Positions 32,875 through 40,694 of a DNA stretch of 40,694 nt are shown piece after piece (the first letter of the stretch is position 1; each line of letters opens with the position of its first letter). Location of the stretch: NCBI GenBank assembly GCA_017443895.1, contig JAFSXU010000044.1, forward strand, positions 1-40,694. Reading direction: 5' to 3'. The notes beneath the pieces are model-generated. The model was not told the origin of the DNA, did no database searches, and saw nothing but the letters and a program-made list of their open reading frames with translations. A program made the translations under genes and the position numbers. Source of the stretch: Clostridia bacterium (GTDB taxonomy: Bacteria > Bacillota > Clostridia > UBA1381).

Positions 32875-32903
32875 TTGACAGCATTTGTTTTTAATGTTAA
32901 AAT
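32875..32903 (+). promoter_or_regulatory. Promoter of the SLH-NlpC/P60 gene
   Basis: TTGACA and TAAAAT are separated by 17 bp. The predicted start near 32910 gives a leader of about 90 nt before the TTG start codon. Confidence 0.8.
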
Positions 32904-33000
32904 ACAGACAGCATCAAGGAAGGGTGCTAAGGAACAGAAGGAATTAAGGATAAATAACAATAGGGTAAAAATCTGAAGAAAGTAAAGGAGAGATTTCATC

Positions 33001-34338
33001 TTGAATAAAATCGTAAAGAAGATTATCTTATCTGCTATGACAGCCGCAATTTCAATTTCGTCAATTATCAGCGTCAGCGCTGCAGACATGAGCGGATGGG
33101 CAATTTCCGAATATAAGAATGCCAACTCTGCCGGTCTTGTATCTTATGCGGTTGTTTCTAACAACTTAAAAGAGAATATAACTCGTGAGGAGTTCTGCGA
33201 ATTAGCAGTTAATTTGTATAAGAAGCTTACAAATGAGACATTGATCTCACCTGCCGGTTCACCGTTCAGTGACACCGACTCAAAAGCAGTTGCACAGGCA
33301 TATTGCTATGGTATTGTTTCAGGAACAAGTGATACAACATTCACACCTGACCGTCTTGTAACAAGAGAAGAGGCGGCAAAGATGCTTGTAAGCACTCTTA
33401 CTGCATCGGAGACACCATTCAATTTATCAGACGGCGAAACTGATGAGTATGTAATAGATGCATTTGAGGATAGCGAGAGCGTTTCTGCTTGGGCAAAGCC
33501 TTCGGTTATCACGATGCTTAACTATTCACTTATGAACGGTGTAACAACAAGTACATTTGAGCCAAAGGCATCTACAACAAGAGAGCAGGCTATAGCATCT
33601 GTAACCCGCTCATATAACCAGTTTGCCGATGACGAGCTTACGCTTGAACTGCCTACAATCTACCTACCGCAAGACGGTGCAGAGATTGAAGAGGGCAATT
33701 TCGATGTTGCTTGGAGTCCGATAAGCGGCGCAAATGAGTATCATGTTATTATTAAGAATGAATCAGCCGACGCTGTTTTCTTAACAGATGTGTGGAATGA
33801 AGCTTCTGTAACAATCAGCAGCGGTTCACTTCCCGTAAACCACAACTACACAATCACAGTAGGTGCAGTTTTGGGTGACAGCGAGGTATACAGCTTACCT
33901 GTAGACTTCACATATAAGGCTAAGGCACCTGTTCCAAATTCAGTATACATTGCAGAGCATCCGCAGGCACAGAGTCTTTTAGACGAGGCCGCAAAGTATT
34001 TAGGAGTTCCGTATCTTTGGGGCGGTACAACACCTTCGGGCTTTGACTGTTCGGGATTTGTACAGTATGTATGCGCTAAGAACGGCATTTCAATAAACAG
34101 AGTTGCCGATGACCAGTTACACGGCAAGGGTACATATATCGAATCAATGTCACAGTTACAGCCGGGCGACCTTGTATTCTTCGGCAGCGGCAATTATGCA
34201 AGCCATGTGGGTATGTATGTCGGCGAGGGACAAATGATTCACGCACCTTCAACAGGTAAGAACATCATGTATACCGATATAGTTAATTCATCGTATTACA
34301 CAACAAGATTTATCGGTGGTAAGAGATTGTTAGATTAA
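33001..34338 (+). CDS. Secreted SLH-domain NlpC/P60 peptidoglycan endopeptidase
   Basis: A 445-residue cell-wall hydrolase. The start is TTG 33001 with AAAGGAG ten bases upstream. The signal peptide runs to about residue 28 (cleavage after VSA or SAA). Residues about 32-208 hold SLH-type repeats ('ITREEFCELAVNLYKKL', 'FTPDRLVTREEAAKMLV', 'FEPKASTTREQAIASV'), which would bind secondary wall polysaccharide and keep the enzyme on the surface. A fibronectin-III-like beta domain spans about 216-306. The C-terminal NlpC/P60 domain (320-445) has the catalytic triad C350 ('GFDCSGFVQYV'), H402 ('ASHVGMYVG') and H414 ('IHAPS'), and would cleave stem-peptide bonds. It is a single-gene unit with a strong promoter and terminator; the long curved upstream DNA suggests high expression. 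Confidence 0.95.
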   Translation: MNKIVKKIILSAMTAAISISSIISVSAADMSGWAISEYKNANSAGLVSYAVVSNNLKENITREEFCELAVNLYKKLTNETLISPAGSPFSDTDSKAVAQAYCYGIVSGTSDTTFTPDRLVTREEAAKMLVSTLTASETPFNLSDGETDEYVIDAFEDSESVSAWAKPSVITMLNYSLMNGVTTSTFEPKASTTREQAIASVTRSYNQFADDELTLELPTIYLPQDGAEIEEGNFDVAWSPISGANEYHVIIKNESADAVFLTDVWNEASVTISSGSLPVNHNYTITVGAVLGDSEVYSLPVDFTYKAKAPVPNSVYIAEHPQAQSLLDEAAKYLGVPYLWGGTTPSGFDCSGFVQYVCAKNGISINRVADDQLHGKGTYIESMSQLQPGDLVFFGSGNYASHVGMYVGEGQMIHAPSTGKNIMYTDIVNSSYYTTRFIGGKRLLD

Positions 34339-34345
34339 GATAGTC

Positions 34346-34378
34346 AAGAACTGTTGCAAAAGCGACAGTTCTTTTTTT
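34346..34378 (+). terminator. Terminator of the SLH-NlpC/P60 gene
   Basis: A 9-bp stem AAGAACTGT with ACAGTTCTT plus an inner GC-AAAA-GC is followed by TTTTT, 8 bp after the stop. Confidence 0.9.
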
Positions 34379-34405
34379 GCGCCGTAAATTTGGGCTTACA
34401 GATAC

Positions 34406-34601
34406 TAAATTTTGGTTTATGTGTGTAAATTGCCAAAATCGTGAATTGGTATGATTGTAGGGTTGGGGCTTGCTCCAACCGTCCCCGACAACGCATATTC
34501 CGAACGGCAGGAGCAAGCCCCTGCCCTACAATTTGTGATATCAATAATCGCATTTGTAGTGACAGGCGTCCTCGACTGTCCGTAATATAAACCAAAATTT
34601 A
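34406..34601. repeat. MITE-like palindromic element, copy 3 (196 bp, rearranged)
   Basis: Ends TAAATTTTGGTTTA and TAAACCAAAATTTA match copies 1 and 2. The arms are in swapped order (GGTTGG hairpin first, GGCAGG hairpin second), while the middle CCCCGACAACGCATATT keeps the orientation of copy 1. About 30 extra bases near the right end carry a GACAGGCGTCCTCGACTGTC hairpin. The element ends 15 bp before the -35 box of dusB. Confidence 0.85.
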
Positions 34602-34615
34602 TCCCAAAGCACCTA

Positions 34616-34644
34616 TTGAAATTTACCCAATTACAGTGTATAAT
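34616..34644 (+). promoter_or_regulatory. Sigma-A promoter of dusB
   Basis: TTGAAA and TATAAT are separated by 17 bp. The predicted start near 34651 lies after the first in-frame Met (34636), so translation must begin at 34678. Confidence 0.8.
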
Positions 34645-34677
34645 TGGGCTAAATACTTTTACGAAACGGAAAATGAT

Positions 34678-35640
34678 ATGAAAATAGGAAATGTTACAAT
34701 AGACGGCAAGGCATTTTTAGCGCCAATGGCAGGAACGACTGATTTTACATACCGCCATGTCTGCAAATCATACGGTGCGTCAATGCTGTATTCTGAAATG
34801 ATAAGCGCCAAAGGCTTACATTACAAGGACAAAAAAACCGCCGATCTAATGCGCACCGATGAGTACGAAAAGCCGTTTGCGGTGCAGATTTTCGGGTCAG
34901 AGCCCGATATTATGGCAGAAATTGTGGACAAAGTAATGGAAATTTCAAGCCCCGATATAATAGATATAAATATGGGCTGTCCCACGCCCAAGATTGTAAA
35001 CAACGGCGACGGAAGCGCACTGATGAAAAACCCTGCGCTTATCGGGCGTATTATGCGCGCAGTAGCCTCTGCCTCCCCCGTTCCCGTAACGGCAAAAATA
35101 CGCCGTGGCTGGAGTGAGGAAAACGCCGTTACTGTTGCAAAAATACTTGAGGATAACGGTGCGGCGGCAGTTGCCATACACGGAAGAACCCGTGAACAGT
35201 TCTACAGCGGTAAGGCGGATTGGAGCGTTATAAAGAGGGTAAAAGAAGCGGTATCAATACCTGTTATCGGAAACGGCGATATATTTTCTGCACACGATGC
35301 CAAAGCAATGCTTGACAGTACAGGCTGTGATGCGGTTATGGTTGCAAAGGGCGCTCAGGGAAATCCGTTTATATTCAGGCAGATAAACGAGCTTTTACAA
35401 ACCGGTGAGGTTGCCTACTTCCCCACCGAACTTGACCGCATAAATCAGGCACTTTTACACATCGGCGCATTGGTTGATACGCTTGGAGAATACAAGGGCG
35501 TATGCGAGGCGAGAAAGCATATTGCGTGGTATATAAAGGGAATGCCCAACGCCTCGGCGCTAAAAACACAGATATTTAAAATAAGCGATTATGAGACGGT
35601 AAAGGCGGTATTAACCGACTATGCCTGCACTTTAAACTAA
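34678..35640 (+). CDS. dusB: tRNA-dihydrouridine synthase DusB-type
   Basis: A 320-residue FMN-dependent enzyme reducing uridines in the tRNA D-loop with NADPH. The TIM barrel begins '[20 protein letters not shown]'. '[15 protein letters not shown]' and '[20 protein letters not shown]' carry the family core with the catalytic Cys in M-G-C-P. '[20 protein letters not shown]' binds phosphate and '[17 protein letters not shown]' closes the barrel. The C-terminal helical tRNA-binding domain is present. The start at 34678 is set by the promoter; the binding site ACGGAAAATGAT is weak. It is transcribed alone, between a palindromic element and guaB, which has its own promoter. Confidence 0.95.
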   Translation: MKIGNVTIDGKAFLAPMAGTTDFTYRHVCKSYGASMLYSEMISAKGLHYKDKKTADLMRTDEYEKPFAVQIFGSEPDIMAEIVDKVMEISSPDIIDINMGCPTPKIVNNGDGSALMKNPALIGRIMRAVASASPVPVTAKIRRGWSEENAVTVAKILEDNGAAAVAIHGRTREQFYSGKADWSVIKRVKEAVSIPVIGNGDIFSAHDAKAMLDSTGCDAVMVAKGAQGNPFIFRQINELLQTGEVAYFPTELDRINQALLHIGALVDTLGEYKGVCEARKHIAWYIKGMPNASALKTQIFKISDYETVKAVLTDYACTLN

Positions 35641-35675
35641 TATCCGACTTTTTTTGAAATATTTTTCTTTTTTAC

Positions 35676-35704
35676 TTGCAATGCAAGGCTAAAAATGTTA
35701 CAAT
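35676..35704 (+). promoter_or_regulatory. Sigma-A promoter of guaB
   Basis: TTGCAA and TACAAT are separated by 17 bp. The leader is only about 25 nt, so no purine riboswitch fits between the promoter and guaB. Confidence 0.75.
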
Positions 35705-35720
35705 ATTAGAAATTATCTGA

Positions 35721-37193
<1,473 letters not shown>

Positions 37194-37200
37194 ATGTACG

Positions 37201-37240
37201 CTTAAAAATAACAACGGAATACCCGTTGTTATTTTTTAAG
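37201..37240 (+). terminator. Terminator of guaB
   Basis: A 14-bp perfect stem AAAAATAACAACGG with CCGTTGTTATTTTT and a 5-nt loop ends in TTTTTT. It starts 8 bp after the guaB stop. Confidence 0.92.
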
Positions 37241-37301
37241 TAATCATAGTTTTATGCAATATTGGCTAAACACTAAAATTCTCGGGCAAAGGAGCAAAAT
37301 A

Positions 37302-39356
37302 ATGAAGCTAACAAAAATACTTTCAATTATCAGCGCGGTTTCTATCCTCGGCGCAAACGCAGTTTGTGTAAACGCCGATAATAGAAAAACCGTCACAACA
37401 GGCATATACTACAGCCAAAACGGTAAGCTTTTGAGTGTAAAGAATTTTACACCCAACTTGGACAATGCCGAGGCACAAATGCTTATCAATGTATCAAAAC
37501 CCGACGGCGCAGATAAGGCAAAGCTGTCCACATTTGATGCGGATAACAATATAATTGAAACAGCCGATGCTAAATTAAACAGCCATGATATAAATATTAT
37601 AAGTACAGGCAATATGCGGGGTCATCTTGTTGATGATGAGGGTGTTATCGGCATAGATAAGGTTGCAGCGCTCAAAAAACTGCTGCCAAATTCACTCTTG
37701 CTTGACGCAGGCGATGCGACGCAGGGCATATCATATGCTGCTCTGACGCGTGGCGAGGATGTCATCTTTACCATGAATACGGCAGGCTATGACGGCATGG
37801 TGCTTGGCAACCATGAATTTGACTACGGCTTTGAAACATTACTCACAAATGTTTCGCTTGCATCGTTCCCTGTTATGGCGGCAAATATCGCATTTCCTCA
37901 AAGAGAGGACGAGAGGTATATTGAAATACCTGCAAGCCATATTTATGATATAGGCGGACATAAAGTCGGAGTATTCGGTATTATCACAAGGGACACAAAA
38001 ACCGAAACAAATCCCAAAGGCCTTAAAGATGTTGATTTCAGAAACGAAATCCAAACAGCGAAGGAGGAGGTCGAATATCTCAAGAGCGAGGGTGCAGACA
38101 TTATAATTGCACTTGCGCATATAGGAACGGGAAAGCAGACCGCCGTTACCAGTACAGACCTTGCAAAAGCAATGGAGGGCAGTGGACTTAACCTTATCAT
38201 AGACGGACACGGAAAAGACAGCACATATTTTACAGAGAGCGGAATAACCGTAATCCATGCAGGCTCTGACGGTGAATTTGCAGGGAGCTTAGGTATTGAT
38301 ATATACGATAACGGAGCGGTAGAAATAACACCTCTCATTCTTACAAAGGCATTTTTTGATAATATAGAAGCGGACAAAGAGACTTCAGATGTGATAAATA
38401 TGACGCTTAACGAGCAGAATACCTTGCTCGGTCAGGTTGTTTCATACTCGGATACAACGCTGTGGGGCGGAAAGATAGGAAGCGTGTCCGAGGGCAGAGT
38501 TCATGAAACAAATCTGGGCGACTTTATATGTGACAAAATGATAGAAAAGGCAAGCGCTGTGCTTGGCAAGAAAAACATACCGATAGTTGCTGTAGAAAAC
38601 GGCGGCGGAATACGGGCAAGTATTCCTATGGGCGAGGTAACATGGAATGATGTGATAAATGTTTTACCGTTCTCAAACAATATCGTATGTAAAGAGGTAA
38701 CTCCAAAAATCATATATGATATGCTTGAGCTGTCCGTAAGCTCCATAAAAGCGCAGGATAGGGATACAGGTAAGCTCGATGCCGATACTAACGGTAATTT
38801 CCTCCAGGTAGGCGGTATGAGCTTTAAATATAACCCCAATGCTACAGAGGGTAATAAGGTAAGCGCTGTATATCTTAACGGCAAAACACAAAGCCTTGAC
38901 AAAAACGATACCAAAACACGCATAATCCTTGTATCAAACGACTATATAATGGGTGGCGGTGATAATTTTGATATGCTTTGTGATATTCCAAAGCTTGGCG
39001 AATGTGGCGGACTTGCCGATATGCTTACCGAGGCACTGCGTAGCTACAACAGCGACACACCGCTTACATACCCAATAACACAAAACAGGATAGTCCCCAA
39101 CGGCGAATATGATAAAAATACATATACCGCAAAAATTTATGTTAAAAACGCAAACGGCACTATTGCAAGCGATGCGGATATAACATATTATGTTGATGCA
39201 AGAGCCAAAAAGGGCAAAACCGATGAAAACGGAATTTTATCCATAAGCACCACAAACGGTCCTCACGGGGTAACCATTGACAAAAAAACAGAGGTGTATA
39301 TAAATAACTACTCCGGTGCCGGCATCGACGGAAACTATCCTCAGTTAATCAGATAA
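37302..39356 (+). CDS. Secreted 5'-nucleotidase/metallophosphatase-like protein with one metal site degraded
   Basis: A 684-residue exported protein. ATG 37302 has CAAAGGAG eight bases upstream and a signal peptide (MKLTKILSIISAVSILGANA). Residues about 27-90 form a small beta domain. The metallophosphatase domain (about 94-365) aligns with UshA-type enzymes but the first motif reads T-G-N104-M-R106-G-H instead of T-N-D-x-H-G. Site-2 ligands are kept: D138 ('DAGDATQG'), N170 ('LGNHEFDYG'), H273 ('IALAHIG') and H303 ('IDGHGK'), but residue 305 is Lys where UshA has the site-1 Gln. The C-terminal nucleotide-binding domain is intact ('RVHETNLGDFICDKM', 'VENGGGIRASIPMGEV', 'LPFSNN'), followed by a roughly 80-residue beta domain. 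It may be an inactive or altered phosphoesterase. Confidence 0.88.
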   Translation: MKLTKILSIISAVSILGANAVCVNADNRKTVTTGIYYSQNGKLLSVKNFTPNLDNAEAQMLINVSKPDGADKAKLSTFDADNNIIETADAKLNSHDINIISTGNMRGHLVDDEGVIGIDKVAALKKLLPNSLLLDAGDATQGISYAALTRGEDVIFTMNTAGYDGMVLGNHEFDYGFETLLTNVSLASFPVMAANIAFPQREDERYIEIPASHIYDIGGHKVGVFGIITRDTKTETNPKGLKDVDFRNEIQTAKEEVEYLKSEGADIIIALAHIGTGKQTAVTSTDLAKAMEGSGLNLIIDGHGKDSTYFTESGITVIHAGSDGEFAGSLGIDIYDNGAVEITPLILTKAFFDNIEADKETSDVINMTLNEQNTLLGQVVSYSDTTLWGGKIGSVSEGRVHETNLGDFICDKMIEKASAVLGKKNIPIVAVENGGGIRASIPMGEVTWNDVINVLPFSNNIVCKEVTPKIIYDMLELSVSSIKAQDRDTGKLDADTNGNFLQVGGMSFKYNPNATEGNKVSAVYLNGKTQSLDKNDTKTRIILVSNDYIMGGGDNFDMLCDIPKLGECGGLADMLTEALRSYNSDTPLTYPITQNRIVPNGEYDKNTYTAKIYVKNANGTIASDADITYYVDARAKKGKTDENGILSISTTNGPHGVTIDKKTEVYINNYSGAGIDGNYPQLIR

Positions 39357-39370
39357 ATTGCAAAGCAAAA

Positions 39371-39425
39371 GGGGCTGTTGCAAATGAGCGAGAAACTTTC
39401 GCTCATTTGCACAGCCCCTATTTTG
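39371..39425. terminator. Long bidirectional terminator
   Basis: The stem is GGGGCTGT/ACAGCCCC plus, after a one-base bulge, GCAAATGAGCGA/TCGCTCATTTGC (20 bp in all), with loop GAAACTT. T-rich flanks lie on both strands. It separates the convergent nucleotidase-like gene and the small-peptide gene. Confidence 0.92.
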
Positions 39426-39455
39426 TATTTTTATATCAAGCGTTTTATACCTTAT

Positions 39456-39629
39456 TTAGTTTAAAAAATCTGAAAGCTCGTTATAGTTTACCTCTGCCGT
39501 TACGGAAGGCTTACCGTTGTTATTATTCCCGTCAGCCCAGCTTTTAAGTGCTGTGCTTACCGATGCGGTAATAATGTCTTCACCTTTGAACTCAGAAATT
39601 TCTATACTTGGAGTTATATATTTAGTCAT
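39456..39629 (-). CDS. Small peptide of the YxTPxxExxEF family, 57 aa
   Basis: A complete 57-residue peptide with AAAGGAGG nine bases upstream of the ATG. The N-terminus (MTKYITPSIEISEF, then KGEDIITAS) matches the partial peptide at the left window edge (Y-x-T-P-x-x-E-x-x-E-F, then an acidic residue and I-hydrophobic-T). The middle is Asn/Gly-rich and the C-terminus ends 'NYNELSDFLN'. No signal peptide, membrane segment or cysteine is present. It starts 14 bp after the stop of the tandem-module protein, so the two genes are co-transcribed and end at a strong terminator. Function is unknown; the repeated linkage to secreted-protein genes suggests a role in their export, folding or regulation, which is inference. 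Confidence 0.8.
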   Translation of the reverse strand: MTKYITPSIEISEFKGEDIITASVSTALKSWADGNNNNGKPSVTAEVNYNELSDFLN

Positions 39630-39643
39630 TGCTATTTCCTCCT

Positions 39644-40694
39644 TTATTCCGCTAAAGTATCATTCGATAACCACATTGACACACCTGCAAACTCAGCAGG
39701 AATACCAATAAGGCCTACACCGACAAATGCTTTGCCCTCTTCGCCTAAAGAAACCTCAGAGGAGATAAGCTTATCTAACGCATAACCTTTATATGTTGTT
39801 GTACCGTCCTTTGTAAAGCCAAACTTGACAGTCTTATATGCTGTAGGATCAATAGAATCACCGCTTATAAACGCCATTGAAACCTTGCCGTCAACTACTT
39901 CGCTTGTGAAGCCCTCTAATGCAGTCATTTCTATGTCTTCAGCCGGCTCGTCTACAATCTCAGTAAGCTCAAATCCACCGTTTTTAATGATGTTCTTGCT
40001 TGTTCCCTGTTTTACAAGGCTTATATCGTCTATATACCAGCCCGGTGTATCTGCATTTTCAGCTGTAAATCTTATCACATCAGCTCTTTCATCAAGCGTA
40101 ACTGTCTTTTCATATTTTGTCCATGATCCGTCTGTAGCGACTTTGGTCATACTTGCTAATGTAGATTCATTCCATAAAATGTCGGGGGCTCCCGGTGTAT
40201 AGAATACCACTTTACAGTTATCTTCAGAGTAATCTCCGGTTGACCAGAAGCTTACTGTATATGTTCCCGCAGCCTGTGCTATGTCCTGTGAAAGAATAAC
40301 CGTATTAGTATTAACTGTATCTGTGTGACGCATATGTAAGCTATGCTCGCCACTATGCGCTACATCTCCGGCAACGCACAAATACTTGTCGGCAGTCTTT
40401 TCATTACGCTTTTCACCCCAACCTGCACGGTATGCATCATATGCTGTTGTGTACTCTTCTAATGCTTTTTCTTCAAAGCCATTATTTTTGATTAAGTTCT
40501 CTGTTGTTCCCTGCTTTGTCAGGCTTATATCGTCTATATACCAACCTTTTGTCTTGCCTACACACAGGAATGTAATCGCATTGTTATCATTGCTTACAGT
40601 AATCTCTTTTGTATACTTTGTCCATATTCCGTCACTTTGTTCTTTTGTAAAGGCAGATAAATTGTGACATTGCCAATTGTTTCCATTAAGGGTA
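39644..40694 (-). CDS. Partial protein with tandem carbohydrate-binding-like modules (5' end outside window)
   Basis: The reading frame is open to the right edge (about 349 codons visible); the TTG at 40381 is not a real start, since coding continues upstream (for instance 'YRAGWGEKRNEKTADKYL'). Two copies of a beta-sandwich unit of the CBM4/9 (galactose-binding-like) type are visible. Each ends G-W-Y-I-D-D-I-S-L-x-K-Q-G-T followed by N-[LI]-I-K-N-[NG]-G-F-E, the repeats being exactly 168 codons apart. The C-terminal 95 residues form another beta-rich domain. No catalytic domain is seen in this part. It is probably a large extracellular glycan-binding protein or glycoside hydrolase whose catalytic part and signal peptide lie upstream. 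It is co-transcribed with the 57-aa peptide. Confidence 0.8.
   Translation of the reverse strand, partial: TLNGNNWQCHNLSAFTKEQSDGIWTKYTKEITVSNDNNAITFLCVGKTKGWYIDDISLTKQGTTENLIKNNGFEEKALEEYTTAYDAYRAGWGEKRNEKTADKYLCVAGDVAHSGEHSLHMRHTDTVNTNTVILSQDIAQAAGTYTVSFWSTGDYSEDNCKVVFYTPGAPDILWNESTLASMTKVATDGSWTKYEKTVTLDERADVIRFTAENADTPGWYIDDISLVKQGTSKNIIKNGGFELTEIVDEPAEDIEMTALEGFTSEVVDGKVSMAFISGDSIDPTAYKTVKFGFTKDGTTTYKGYALDKLISSEVSLGEEGKAFVGVGLIGIPAEFAGVSMWLSNDTLAE

Overview
The window reads as chromosome of a low-to-moderate GC (about 40 percent by eye), Gram-positive-lineage anaerobe of the class Clostridia. Evidence: AGGAGG-type ribosome binding sites almost everywhere, sigma-A promoters close to consensus, secreted proteins with SLH, NlpC/P60 and copper-amine-oxidase-N-like stalk domains, a mre-mrdA-min cluster in clostridial order, and a class I two-subunit-type fumarase. 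A gut clostridium with many surface proteins (Oscillospiraceae or Monoglobus-like) would fit, but the exact taxon is a guess.

Layout. 1-1.5 kb (minus): a secreted beta-helix-like protein translationally coupled to a small peptide cut by the window edge. 1.6-1.9 kb: a strong hairpin terminator and a 255-bp nested palindrome. 2-5 kb: a 72-aa orphan, comM, and an isolated class III Fic protein, separated by repeat elements. 5.1-15.2 kb (minus): a cell-shape and division block transcribed zapA > U32 peptidase > maf > mreB > mreC > mreD > PBP2 > minC > minD > mgsA; minE is not where it would be expected. 15.4-19 kb: a radical SAM gene convergent with a two-gene surface O-acyltransferase operon (MBOAT + DHHW/AlgJ-like). 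19-21.7 kb (plus): a secreted stalk-domain protein, mntP, a membrane-anchored GDPD. 21.9-29.2 kb (minus): a secreted protein of unknown role; then a giant double GT-C glycosyltransferase, a fumarase alpha subunit without its beta subunit, and an orphan ABC solute-binding lipoprotein. 29.3-39.4 kb: a mini ribbon-helix-helix protein, leuA, tRNA-Pro(CGG), a hairpin array, gpx (minus), an SLH-NlpC/P60 hydrolase, dusB, guaB, and a 5'-nucleotidase-like protein with one metal site degraded. 39.4-40.7 kb (minus): a partial protein with tandem 168-residue carbohydrate-binding-like modules followed by a second small peptide of the same family as the one at the left edge.

How it works together. The central block couples side-wall elongation (MreBCD, PBP2), division-site placement (MinCD) and Z-ring bundling (ZapA). 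Most of the rest is stand-alone housekeeping interleaved with secreted or surface proteins.

Most worth a second look: the small-peptide family (Y-x-T-P-x-x-E-h-x-E-F near the N-terminus) directly downstream of secreted-protein genes at both ends; the 5'-nucleotidase-like protein with metal site 1 lost and site 2 kept; the GCTAAAT/hairpin array near 31.5 kb; the nested palindrome near 1.8 kb; and three copies of a MITE-like palindromic element.
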